The notes beneath the pieces were generated by a model that was not told the DNA's origin, ran no database searches, and worked only from the letters and a program-made list of their open reading frames with translations. Below, piece after piece: positions 24,840 through 35,699 of a stretch of 64,000 nt of DNA. The stretch is from Hippophae tibetana (Eukaryota > Streptophyta > Magnoliopsida > Rosales > Elaeagnaceae), in assembly GCA_037013495.1 (NCBI GenBank), contig CM072806.1, forward strand, positions 24,142,001 to 24,206,000, written 5' to 3'. The position numbers were made by a program, and so were the translations under genes. Numbering within the stretch: the first letter of the stretch is position 1; each line of letters opens with the position of its first letter.

Positions 24840-25085
24840 GTAATTGCTTTAATAGATATATATTTTTAATAATAATAGGTGAATAATACTCAGCAAGCGT
24901 TATCTGAGAACCACCCAAATTATTGAAATTGTCGTACGTCAATTTATGTGATAACTAGAAGTTTTATCCAATCTTTGGCATTATGTTTCAGGACATCCGA
25001 TGTATTTGCAATTTAGGTGAATGGAACATTTTAATGGATCCATATAAATATCAAATAATGTATTACCAAAATAATGTATTACGAT
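24840..25085 (+). repeat. Dispersed repeat, copy 3 of 3 (longest)
   Basis: It joins the two halves seen separately at 2376-2470 and 20271-20440, so this copy gives the order of the family. It contains no coding capacity. The region 25090-25800 that follows is AT-rich with no feature I can name; part of it is the 3' flank of the ZCF37-like gene. Confidence 0.6.
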
Positions 25086-25806
25086 AATATTGATGAAAAA
25101 ATTCAAACTAAAAAATAACACACATAAATATATCTTTGTTAATAGTAAAATTATATGATTTAGTTATAAAAAATATTATTTTTATAATTATAAATTTTAA
25201 ATATATTATTTTTATTATTTTTTATAATTAAAAAGAAAACACATACTAACCCAAACAAAGAAAAATAAGTGGGAAAAAAATAACCTGAAAACTTATAACC
25301 ATAAAATAGTAATTTTTATGTTTAAGTTTTACTATTAATAAAAAGTTAATACATTTTTTTACATTAAATATGACTAAATTAAATATTTTTAATTTAAATT
25401 ATTATTATTTAAACTTATTAAATATTAAATGTCGTTTAATTTTATTAAGTTAGTATTTTTATTATTATAAGTTTTATTAAGTTTCTTTTTTTCAAAAAAA
25501 AAAAAAGAAGAAACAGTTGCTTAAGCTTCGGTTCAAAATTCTTACAAGCTTGCGACATGACATTAAATTTCTATCACAAAGCATGATACATGTAATTTAC
25601 ATTATACATCAAACATGTCAAAGAGATTGGATTCTTCAAATCCCCACATGCAAAATCTAGACAAAAATAAAGAAAGAAAAGAGATTAATATACACTATCA
25701 GCATATAAAACAAAAACCAACGAGATTGCTGGTATAATGGATCTGATGGGATCTATTTACAAGCTTTCGCGATACTGACCATTATGTCAAGGTGAAATAT
25801 GATCTT

Positions 25807-26604
25807 TTACACCCCCTTCAAAATGTTACTCTTAGGAGAAGAAACTTTATCAATTACTAATTTATTTTCACTAAATTTCTTGGACTCATGATGATTTATG
25901 AAGTATTTCTTCTTGTTTGATCTTTTCTTGTTAGAACTATTCTTCAATGTAGGAACCATATACCACCCAATAGAAGCACAAAGTATAGAAACTGATCTCC
26001 CAAACAAAGCCAAGAACAACAAAATTAATATTACAACAACTGGCAAGTAATAAGAAGGTCTTCTCCATCGATCAAACTTCATATAATAACTCCATGACAA
26101 ATTGTTCTCTCTCCTTTTATTCTTATTATTCTTACTCTGAGCAGATTCTGAACTTTGTTGTTGCTTCACTTGTTTTGTATTCAAAGATGTCTCAATTGGA
26201 AACTTATCCAAATTATGATCCTCTGAATTATTTGTACCTTGCTTTTCAGTATGAATCTTGGGTTTTTGATCATCCTTGATTTTGTCTTTTAATTTAACCA
26301 CTATAGGAACGACGTCGTTTGAGTTATTGTAAACAAAACGCACAAAGGTTTTGTCTTGATCTCCAGTTTCTGCATAAATCTTTTGTCTTTTCTCATCTAA
26401 ATCAGATAACAGAGCAGAGAACTTATCCAGCCCAATTTTTGAATATGGGTTTTTGTCTTTGTTGTTGTGGCTTTTGCAAATTGAGTTGTTTCTTTTGGCT
26501 TTTCTTGGGGTTGATGAAGGACTTGTATTGTTGCTTATGGGTTCTTCATGATCTTCATCTTCTTGAAGATGTGGCAAAGAGCAACGTATGAAAAGATTCA
26601 ACAT
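25807..26604 (-). CDS. ZCF37-like plant-specific protein with a C-terminal-half membrane segment
   Basis: An intact single-exon frame of 265 residues. The N-terminus MLNLFIRCSL is followed by an acidic and then basic low-complexity stretch (residues 14-50). Residues 51-107 form the most ordered part: KNPYSKIGLDKFSALLSDLD, EKRQKIYA, FVRFVY and VPIVVKLKD. These I associate with the uncharacterised plant ZCF37-like family from memory of the pattern. After a lysine/glutamine-rich linker, residues 186-213 are a strongly hydrophobic segment preceded by RWRRPSYY and followed by a lysine-rich tail, so a single-pass membrane anchor is likely. The reaction or role is unknown. It is the only frame in the window that is long, stop-free and compositionally like a host gene. 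It lies in a low-repeat interval, with a TATA-like box about 105 bases upstream. No paralogue is visible here. Confidence 0.8.
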   Translation of the reverse strand: MLNLFIRCSLPHLQEDEDHEEPISNNTSPSSTPRKAKRNNSICKSHNNKDKNPYSKIGLDKFSALLSDLDEKRQKIYAETGDQDKTFVRFVYNNSNDVVPIVVKLKDKIKDDQKPKIHTEKQGTNNSEDHNLDKFPIETSLNTKQVKQQQSSESAQSKNNKNKRRENNLSWSYYMKFDRWRRPSYYLPVVVILILLFLALFGRSVSILCASIGWYMVPTLKNSSNKKRSNKKKYFINHHESKKFSENKLVIDKVSSPKSNILKGV

Positions 26605-26701
26605 TTGAAAAAAAACTAAAGGAAAAAAGAAAGGGTCTTTTTGGTTTGATAGAATTTGAGGTTATTTTGGAAAGGTTTGAATTTGAAGGGGAGAATGAGA
26701 T

Positions 26702-26721
26702 GTCTACATATATTTATTGAG
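26702..26721 (-). promoter_or_regulatory. Putative TATA region of the ZCF37-like gene
   Basis: The minus strand reads CTCAATAAATATATGTAGAC about 100-115 bases before the start codon at 26604. The intervening leader is purine-rich and free of upstream ATG in a good context. The position is reasonable for a plant core promoter, but no transcript data support it. Confidence 0.4.
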
Positions 26722-27628
26722 GTTTGTGAAATAGTTTAATTTTGAAGACCAGATCCAAAAAGAGTATAGTAATATGATTAAAGAATATACTCATAGAAGC
26801 TTCTACATGGATTTGCATTATCATTTTGGCAATTGTTTGACTTTTTGAAGAACAAGAAACATTTAAATAGTACAAAATTTGATTTTTATATATGTTTTTT
26901 TGGGTTGGTAATTTTTGGTTATCGTTATTTTTATTTTGATATTTTTTTAATAATAATTAGTATATCTAAATTATTTAAATTTTTTTGAGATTATTATTGA
27001 ATTTAATAAAAATAAATATTAATAATTTAAGCACGATTATTTGATGTATTTCAATTAAAAATATTGATTAAAAAATTAATAAAATAAAAATAAAAGTATT
27101 TTAAAAATACCAACTCCTGTTTTTTCATTTGAAAATTATCTAGAATTATATTGTGTTTTATTTTGCTTGGAGAAGAAGGTTGAACAAGTCCTTTTTATTT
27201 GATCAGCATTAAATTCGTCATATGGGCTTGATGCACAATCCTTTTATTTTTAAATCTTTAGTGTGTGAGAATATGACGACTATCTTCTAGATGAAACATT
27301 AATTAATTAGAATTAGTTTATTTTCTATTGGATTAATTAAAATTAGTTTATCTTTTATTGAATTAATTTAAAAGAGTTAAGGAAATAAAAAAATAATTCA
27401 CAAATTGAATTGTAGAGCATTTTCATGTATCATAAATTTATCTAAAATATTTTTAATTGACATGAGAAGTGTTTTTATTAGATGTAATATTGAAAAAAAT
27501 ATAATTTAAAGATAAAAATATTAATATTTATTATAATCGTTGATTATAAAAATAAAAATATTATCAAGTGTTCACATTATTTTAATTATTTTTTTATAAT
27601 AAAATTTAGTAAAATGAGCTTGATAAAC

Positions 27629-27692
27629 TATCTCATTTTACTTTATTAGCCACTCAAGTTTATCTCATTTTACTTTATTAGCCACTCAAGTT
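27629..27692. repeat. 32 bp perfect tandem duplication
   Basis: Two identical adjacent units (27629-27660 and 27661-27692), each beginning TATCTCATTTTACTTTATTA. Confidence 0.95.
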
Positions 27693-28994
27693 GAGATTTT
27701 TCAATTCATTTGATGAATGTTAAATAAATCTGGTTAAAGTAAGAATTATTTGAGTTGTAACTTATATAATACTTATAAATTATACATAAATAAGTTGATA
27801 TTAAAATAAAATATCAATTATATATAACATGTATATATAAATATATATAGATATTATACAAAATATATATAAACTAAAAAAAATGACCCTATAATTTATT
27901 TATTTTATATCATTTAAATACTTTATTCATAAAAGTTATACAAAGGAGACACATAAATGTTGTCTTTTACAGTAAAAAAATATATATTTTAGACACATAA
28001 TTATAAAATTATATAACAATAATGTCTTAAATTTAAAAATCTAATTATTTGTGTTAAATGTCATAATAATACAAACAAAAAAACTTGAATTTTTTTTAAA
28101 TATAAACTAAATATGTATATATACACTATTATAATATACATATTATTTTTGGTTAAATCAATTATGCATCCATGATTCAATAGGGATTAATATGACACCA
28201 TTTGTGGCATAGTAATGCACAACGACATCACTCCGTTAATAAACACTTACTGTAGCTTTGTTTGGCCAATAATAAAGGGTTTGCTTTTGGATATAATCTT
28301 GTTAAAAACTCTAAAGTTACGGACAAATTAGATAAAAGTCAATGGTAGACATTTAACGTGCTAACGTCTTTGCAAATGCCTGTTGAATTAAAAATAATAA
28401 TATTTTTGATATATATTTTAATCATTGGTTAAAGTTAAATAATATTTATCATTATTAGGAAAATACTTGATACTTAAATAAAAATATTCTACTTTAAGTC
28501 GAAAAGATTTCATTTTATCTTTAAAAAATATTAAAAATCAATCAATAAAACAATCAGAGATGCAGAAATTATAAATAATAAATAATTAAATAATCTAATA
28601 ATACTATTAATAATTATTTAAAATAATTATAATATTCATACATCTGAAAATCAAATCTAAAATCTTTTTACAGGTCTAAAAAAAAAACCTATATGATGTT
28701 AAACGACAAAATCATCAATAAGGTTATTAATTTGTCAAACAGGCTAAATAGCTGCTGTATTTATTTAATTATTTAGTTTTATATACGATCTCATACATTA
28801 ACTTCGGTTCAACTAAAATAAATAAATAAAAAAATATTTTTTTCACACTTTTTAACAATTAGTTTTCTTATTATTTTTTTTATAATTTGATATTTTCTTT
28901 TTAATTTTCACGGTATGATTTTCTTATTGATTTTTTTTTATAATATAATTCTTTTACATTTTATTTTCACACATTTGATTCAAAATTTGAGACT

Positions 28995-29010
28995 AACGTG
29001 ATATCACGTT
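28995..29010. repeat. 16 bp perfect palindrome at the centre of an inverted repeat
   Basis: AACGTGATATCACGTT is self-complementary. On each side, T-rich then A-rich arms share TTCACACTTT / AAAGTGTGAA blocks (28840-28850 and 29098-29108). This suggests a decayed fold-back transposable element of about 350-400 bp. The element ends are not clear. Confidence 0.55.
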
Positions 29011-31034
29011 GCCAAAGTGTAAAAAGTAAGCTGGTCAAGTGTAAAAACCTAAAAAAATAAATAGATTAAATTATAATGAAAGAAAATTAAGGAAAACAAA
29101 GTGTGAAAGTAAAACAATAATCAAATTATAAGTAAACATTAAGAAAATAAGGTGATTAAAATGTAAAATATTGAAGAAAAAAATTAAGGATCATTTGTAT
29201 AATTTAACCATTAACTTATTTTTATATTTAAATTTCTTTATGTGATATAGACATTAAAGGATAAGATTTTTCGTTCTATTTTAAGTCACATATTTAAATA
29301 TTATTAATTATAAATTTATATATAAAAAATATTTTTTTAAGTTATAGGTATATCTTTAAACCTTGAAAAACAAAATTTAACAAATATCATTTGTATTTGT
29401 GTAAATAAGATTAATTAATATAAATTTAAAAATTAAATAAATATAAATCACATAGGAAAAAATTGATTTATTAAGAGTAACAACAAATCATCCAAATTAT
29501 TGTCATTTTTTATTGTATATATTTAATTCTCATTACCACCAACTATGACGGCTTAAATATATGTATCCATAATATATATAAAGAAACTAATATATTTGAA
29601 CATATATTATATTTGATATATATAGAGCTAGATATGATAAAATAAAACATTAGAATTAGTATTAATGCGTTATTTTTGAACAAAGAACGGGAAATTAAAA
29701 AAGATAAAATTAGGAGATAGAAAAAGAGGGTGTATATTGTACTCACTGTAGAGAAATTTCTTTCTAAAAGGAAGTCTCTCTATGTAGAGAGCTGAAGATG
29801 GAGACGTAGTAGAAAATTGGTTACACATTGTCTCGAATTTTATAAGTCACTTTAGTCTAATTTTATCTTATATGTGTGGAAAAATAAATATAGGTACGAC
29901 ATTGTAAACATCATTGCGCTTGTTACGAAATGAAGCAGACCCTTATTATTATTATTATTATTTGTTTTCATTTTTTTCGGTCATCATAGACCCTTATTAA
30001 TTTAATGATGCAATTTATTGAAGAAAAATATTATATAATTTATGGGATATAATTTAGTATATCTTATATATAAAATAAAGAGTGATTCATTCAATAAAGA
30101 GTCTTGTAAGCCAAGTTTAATATGTATTAATTCATTAAATAAACATGATCACAAGATAATATCAATAAAGAGATAAATATTCAATAATTATTTTTTAATT
30201 ATCTTAAAAAGATAATTATAAATAGATATCTACGATGCTACGATAAGTAAATCCTATTACAATAAAAAATAACTATCAAGTTTTACAATAAAGAATAAGT
30301 ATCAAGTTACCTCTCTTTCTTATATATACTCATACATGTACACAATTACAAATAAGTTGAATCTTGTAACATAAAATCACAACCAAATGCTATCTTTTTT
30401 TTTTCAATCACAGAATGAGACTTTAGATTTCCTGTAAGCCTCATTATCTTGTTATTGATTTAAGCATAAAAAGATAAAACTATTCTAAATGGTGGTTTAA
30501 GATCCAAGGTCCAAGGTCACGGGGAATTAAAAATAGAAAAAAATACTTTTACATAAAAATAATTAAACTACTTTTTAAAAAAATTAATTAGCACCATTTG
30601 TATATTTTGAATGTTTGAAATATAATAACTATTGATGGAGTAAACTAACAAATGAGTCTATGAATCATGATGTTTGTAAAAATTTATCATCAATTTTGTA
30701 ACATAACAAATCTACTAATAAATTCTTAATTGATATTACAAATATACCGATATTACAATCTATTTAAAGGGAATTAACGTTTTTTTTTCACCATGAGAAA
30801 TGCATTTACCTTGTAAGTTTTAAGAAGTTCACGTGTGTTTCACATCGTAAAAAAGGTTAATCCACATTAAACAGATAACGATAGTGATAAATTTATAATA
30901 TTAATTAAGAGTTATGTAGTAGATTTAGCAAGTCCCAGAATTTACTTGTATATTTATATAAACAACCATAATTCGATGTTATATTTGTTAGTTTACTCTT
31001 ATTTATATTCATACTAGCTTAAAACATTTAGACT

Positions 31035-31541
31035 TGTTATAACAAGTATGTGAAAACAATATAAGAACAATATTACTAATATACTAAAATATACTGTTTG
31101 GATTGAGTCACGAATTAGGTCGTTTTCTTCAAGATGTTTCATCGCTTTGTCCAGATTTTTGCAAGCAAACATAGCTTCGTCATTCACAGGATAAAAAATC
31201 TCATGATTGTTTTTCTATCTCGGAGCTTTACTACACTGATGAAGTTTGAAATACTGCACCTCTAAAATATTTATGTTGCTCGAAAAACTTCAAATTTTGT
31301 TTTTGTATATTTGTCTTTGGTTTACTACTAAGAGTAGTTTATGATTTGTTGAGTTGTTTCTTAAAACTGAGAGCTATTTCCTTCTATTTATAGTTGAAAA
31401 AAGATGTGCAATGTGCAATGTTCACACAATTATGAAAATAACGGTAATAAAATAATAGTAATATAATTATGAAAATAATGGTCATAAAATTTAGCAATTA
31501 TTCTCATCAATTTTTTATTTAAATTCTAACTATTTTTAGCA
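31035..31541 (-). mobile_element. 3' LTR of a second copia element
   Basis: Element-strand start TGCTAAAAATAG at 31541 follows a purine tract ATCCAAATGGAGGAT (minus strand of 31542-31556), a typical copia PPT. A TATA box and leader (CTATAAATAGAAGG, minus, near 31390) lie about 150 bases in. The end at 31035 (..GTTATAACA) is the best TG...CA choice but is not confirmed by a target duplication, because the 5' LTR is absent. The family differs from the LARD-type LTRs. Confidence 0.65.
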
Positions 31542-32059
31542 ATCCTCCATTTGGATTTTATATAAAAATAGTTTTCATCGAGAAATTGATCAATTAAATA
31601 TATAAGATTATGCATAAGCAAAAGGTGTCTATCGACTTAAACCTTTGCATAGTGTTGATGCTTTAGAATATACTAGAATAACTCATAGTTTTGAACTCTA
31701 TCTCTAACAACATTAAACACACAACCTTTCCAAGGTGTATTTCGAAAAGCCCATGCTTTATGGTCATGCACGTGTATCCCAATATAGTGAATGCTCTAGT
31801 AAATGTTTGCCCAAAAATTTCATAAGAAGCGACCACACTTCCACATTCACATAGGTGAGTCTATCAAGATTACTCCTGTAGCTATGAAATCCACTCCATA
31901 TAGAGTATAGAACTTATTAAGAATTAATAATTAACTCATCATTTATGTCGCTTCAGGACTTCATGCTTCTAACCATATATAAGACTTCATAATAGCATGA
32001 TTCATCGCATATCACTCTATGATTTGTTATTACCCATTGAACTTATTTCTTGGGATCTC

Positions 32060-32825
32060 CAGTTTATAAGTTGGGTTACCATCATAAGTAATTCTTCATT
32101 CTGAGGGCATCAATCTCATTCCTTTCGAGGTTTTGAAAACCTTCTCTCTTACTAATCCTTTCATCAAAGGATTATCCAAATTTTCATCAGTACGTACATG
32201 ATCCACTCTTACAGCTCATGTAGAGAAAAATTCTCTAATAGTACTATGCTTACAATGTATCTGTCATCTCTTGCCATTGTAATAACGGTTTTGACTCGTT
32301 GCAATAGATGCGGTACTATCGTAGTGGATCAGGACAACTGGTATTAGTCTTTCCCATAAAGGGATCTCAGTTAATAGACTTCTTAACCAACTTACTTCTT
32401 TACTAGTAGTAGGTAGAACTATCATTTTAGATTACATCATAGATTCAACCAAAATTGTCTATTTCTTAGACTTCTAAGAAACAGTTCCACCAATAATGCT
32501 AAATATGTAACCGCTAGTTGCTTTAGAGTCTTCTAATAGGGTGTTCCAATCAACATTGTTGTATCCTTCTAGAACAGTGGGAAACTTCTTATAATGTAAT
32601 CCAAGGTTCATAGTTCTTTTAAGCTATCTCATGACCCTTCCAATTGTATTCCAATGCTTTATACTAGGTTTACTGGTAAACCTACATAGTATTCCCACAA
32701 AATAAGCTATATCTAGTGTAGTGTAGTCAGTAACATAACGTAAGCCACCAATGAGGCTTGCATACTCAGTTTGTCTAACACCATCTATAGTGTTCTTGAA
32801 TAACTTTACACTATGATCATAAGAA
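32060..32825 (-). pseudogene. Copia reverse transcriptase C-terminus and RNase H pseudogene
   Basis: The minus strand reads YASLIGGLRYVTDYTTLDIA near 32760-32700 (the end of the RT domain), then LKRTMNLGLHYKK, LEGYNNVDWN (first RNase H aspartate region), SKATSGYIFSIIGGTVS, a substituted VALST-type block, and VRVDHVRTDENLDNPLMKG near 32130-32180. These are in the order expected of copia RNase H, which removes the RNA strand during reverse transcription. Stops occur, for example, after VMR and at SKK. The frame is truncated at its 5' side by a CACTA element at 32826. It is followed at the expected distance by a PPT and LTR (31541). The first 230 bases are duplicated at 35082-35310. Confidence 0.85.
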
Positions 32826-33117
32826 CACTACGTCAAAAGAGACTATTAAAGTTGATTAATAATCGAATTTAAATTAATTTAAAGTCATTTCATCTAATTG
32901 ACTTAAAATTGGGAGACTTAAAATACTTTAAATTTAAAGTCGATTCAAACCGTGAACTGATTTTAAATTCTGTATTTTTTTTTTTTTACATATTTTACTT
33001 ATTTTCTACTATCCTCAGAATCTGTATTCAATCACATAATAGCAGAAAAAATCAAAATCTATTTAAAAGAGTTTAAATAGTACAAATAATTGAAAATTTT
33101 AATTTTAATTAATTACT
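32597..33117. repeat. 0.5 kb direct repeat, left copy
   Basis: Copy 1 of a near-identical direct repeat whose second copy is 35082-35599. It consists of copia pol (32597-32825) plus the first 292 bases of a CACTA element (32826-33117). The only length difference I see is in a poly-T run near 32975. The copies flank a solo LTR with no spacer on either side. Confidence 0.95.
32826..33117 (+). mobile_element. CACTA element 5' part, left copy
   Basis: It begins CACTACGTCAAAAGAGAC inside copia pol. It shares its subterminal organisation with the complete CACTA element at 60913-61776 (for example AATAGTACAAATAATTGAAAA against AATAATACAAATAATTAAAA). It is interrupted at 33118 by the solo LTR; the element resumes only after the second repeat copy, at 35600. 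Confidence 0.7.
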
Positions 33118-33994
33118 TGTTGCGTGTTTTTCAACACATAAAAACGTTCAAGTATACACGGTCACAAGTAATAAAATTTGTAAGTAAAGTATCGTTCCCA
33201 CGGAGATTTGTAACTATAGTTTGTTAATTACTAAAATTATCTTAACCTGATTTTATTCAAAACGTTCGTTGATTCGAATAAATGTAAGAAAAGAGTTAAA
33301 ACAAAATAAAAGAAATCTAGGATTGCAATTTTTCACCAAATTAATCAACTCAAATCATTTTATTTTCTTTTGATTTATATTTTTTTTAGTACATTTAATT
33401 TGTCAACCGAAAACTTCTAATTTTATTCATACATCTCTTCCGAGCTCCGTACAAACACACCTCGTTAAATTAATTCACTATATCTCTATGAGAATTAAAT
33501 TCACAGAAATTCATTACGTTTTAAGTTTTCAAATGGCCACACATACAATTAGGGTATATTCCTATCCTTCATTATACATGTCATTCTATTTACGAGCAAT
33601 ATACACACGAATGCCTCTTCCAAGTTTATTCATGTGCCACGGATCGTTTCGATAAGATTCGTAAATAATCAAAAAGCATTAAACACAAAATAGAACAAAC
33701 AAATCGAACGTCTTATAAATCTATGAAAAATAATTAAAATAAAAGCATCATAAATTTAGATCAAATGCAACCCTAGAAAAATTAAATTACGTCATAAAAT
33801 TAAAATAAAAATTACAACACCTACAGAAAATTAAGATGAAGAAGAAGGAAAATTAAAACATCACTTAGAAGAAATATTTGGCACACGCAGAACACAACAA
33901 AAGCCAAAAATGGCTTCTGCGTGTTCCACAGCCAACACACAAAACACCCCAAAAATTACAAACTCACAAAAATTTCTTAAAACTATCATTTTAT

Positions 33995-34009
33995 CTCCTA
34001 TTTATACCC
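33995..34009 (-). promoter_or_regulatory. TATA box of the family-G LTR
   Basis: GGGTATAAATAGGAG on the minus strand, about 175 bases downstream of the nearest G-box of the array and upstream of a leader without obvious coding. Both sequence and spacing are good for a plant core promoter. Confidence 0.7.
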
Positions 34010-34184
34010 AAAAATAATACATCTAAAATATTAAATTTTTTATTTTATTTTTTAAATAAAACGCGTAATAATTTTTTATCGAAAAATTAAATAACGCGTA
34101 TCGAAAATTGGATCGAAAAATATTAAACAAATTCACGCGTGAGACAGGGGCGCCGATCTGTATTTTTTAATTCATTATGCGTGC

Positions 34185-34656
34185 CACGTGTCAGCGTATG
34201 ATTCGCTGAAAGGAATTAACACGGACACGTGGCAGCTTCTCATTGGACGCTGGAAACGGCGCCGGCGACAAAAAGGAACGGACGAAAATGGCCATATACG
34301 GGCGCGATCCTGCGCTTTCGTGCTCATCGTAACATGCCACGTGTCGTTACATGATTGGCTAAAAAATAGAGTGGGACACGTGGCAGTTGCTGATTTGAGG
34401 AAGGGATTCAAAAGGAACACGTGGCAGATTCTGATTGGAGGAAAATTCGGGCGCACGGGATCAGAGGCGCGCGTACGTGGGGGACAGCGGCTGACGCGTC
34501 AGAAAAGTGGGTCCCACCTGCACGCCGGCCTGCGCGGCAGGTGGGCCCCACTCGGGCGCCGAGCCGCGTAAACAATTCTGCACCACGCGATCTGGTCGGG
34601 CGTGAATGACACGCGCGGATCTCAGCCGTTTCTTCTTTGATCGGACGGTCCACGTG
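34185..34656 (-). promoter_or_regulatory. Array of six G-boxes, five with a fixed-spacing CCAAT partner
   Basis: CACGTG occurs at 34185, 34226, 34338, 34377, 34418 and 34651. In the first five, exactly 10 bases separate it from ATTSG-like sequence: ATTCG 34201, ATTGG 34242, ATTGG 34354, ATTTG 34393, ATTGG 34434. Three of these are perfect inverse CCAAT boxes. Unit spacing is 41, 112, 39 and 41 bases. Flanks are CCACGTGTC or CACGTGGCA, the G-box/ABRE core bound by plant bZIP and bHLH factors, while CCAAT is the NF-Y site. The array lies in the U3 of a solo LTR. Confidence 0.75.
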
Positions 34657-35081
34657 TCGCGCGTGCATGTTGGCGTGTGGTCTTCTCACCTGCGCAGAAA
34701 TTTAAACTTTAATTAATTGGATTTTGGCCCACAAATCTATTTCAAATTACATTTTCAACTTTCTTTAATTACAATTTAGCCCTTTTCTAATTTAAATTAA
34801 AATTTTAAACTTTTAATAATTAAAATCAAGCCCGAATTTAATTTATATTGTATTTTTGACTTTTAGAAATTGCAATTAAATACTATTTTATTTGAAATTA
34901 TATTTTTGGACCCAAATTTGCAATTAATTAAGTTTTTCGATACAAATTATTTAATTTTATTCAAATATATAAAAAACAGTAAATACTAATTTATTAAACT
35001 AAAATGAACTAAAAACATTGAAAACATAGCAATTATAATTAATAAAATAGGTGAAAATAATTATATGAAATACAGTTATCA

Positions 35082-35599
35082 TAATCCAAGGTTCATAGTT
35101 CTTTTAAGCTATCTCATGACCCTTCCAATTGTATTCCAATGCTTTATACTAGGTTTACTGGTAAACCTATATAGTATTCCCACAAAATAAGCTATATCTA
35201 GTGTAGTGTAGTCAGTAACATAACGTAAGCCACCAATGAGGCTTGCATACTCAGTTTGTCTAACACCATCTATAGTGTTCTTGAACAACTTTACACTATG
35301 ATCATAAGAACACTACGTCAAAAGAGACTATTAAAGTTGATTAATAATCGAATTTAAATTAATTTAAAGTCATTTCATCTAATTGACTTAAAATTGGGAG
35401 ACTTAAAATACTTTAAATTTAAAGTCGATTCAAACCGTGAACTGATTTTAAATTCTGTATTTTTTTTACATATTTTACTTATTTTCTACTATCCTCAGAA
35501 TCTGTATTCAATCACATAATAGCAGAAAAAATCAAAATCTATTTAAAAGAGTTTAAATAGTACAAATAATTGAAAATTTTAATTTTAATTAATTACTTG
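35082..35599. repeat. 0.5 kb direct repeat, right copy
   Basis: It starts at TAATCCAAGG immediately after the LTR end and matches 32597-33119. It contains the copia fragment to 35310 and the CACTA start at 35311. Sequence after 35600 (AGAATTAAATTTATTACAAA) continues the CACTA element, as judged against 61090-61110. Confidence 0.95.
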
Positions 35600-35690
35600 A
35601 GAATTAAATTTATTACAAAAAATAATTTACATACAATACATATATATATTTAACTTAAAGTACATTATTACTATATCTACAAGCAAATTC
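35311..35690 (+). mobile_element. CACTA element 5' part, right copy and continuation
   Basis: Starts CACTACGTCAAAAG and continues past the repeat boundary into sequence resembling 61085-61150 of the complete CACTA element. The opposite terminus (expected ..GTAGTG) is not found before the gypsy protease relic at 36182, so the element appears truncated. Confidence 0.6.
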
Positions 35691-35699
35691 CAAGAAACT

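Larger units (their letters stand above)
26722..31034. other. AT-rich intergenic region
   Basis: I see no gene or element with recognisable coding sequence. It holds a 32 bp tandem duplication at 27629-27692, a 16 bp perfect palindrome at 28995-29010 inside a T/A-rich imperfect inverted repeat (about 28830-29200), and a short TTA run near 29940-29960. Numerous open stretches under 70 codons look like chance. Confidence 0.6.
33118..35081 (-). mobile_element. Solo LTR of family G with G-box array
   Basis: A 1964 bp stretch with TG...CA ends: TGTTGCGTG at 33118, GTTATCA ending at 35081. The reverse complement begins TGATAACTGTATTT, the same start as the fragment at 10089-10428. The block CAAGTATACACGGTCACAAG near 33150, followed by ATCGTTCCCACGGAG at 33191, resembles the U5 ends of plant gypsy LTRs. 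No internal region or partner LTR is present. A GC-rich U3 (34140-34690) carries six CACGTG motifs. A TATA box lies on the minus strand at 33995-34009, consistent with transcription leftward. There is no 5 bp target duplication; instead a 0.5 kb repeat flanks it. Confidence 0.8.

Noticed and set aside
26094..26591. Plus-strand frames opposite the ZCF37-like gene
   Set aside because: Shadow frames of the minus-strand coding sequence.
29543..29746. 67-codon hydrophobic frame on the minus strand
   Set aside because: AT-rich chance reading with no family resemblance or promoter context.
34175..34689. Overlapping 62-127 codon frames on both strands in the GC-rich block
   Set aside because: GC-rich LTR U3 lowers stop frequency; the block is better explained by the G-box array, and frames exist on both strands at once.
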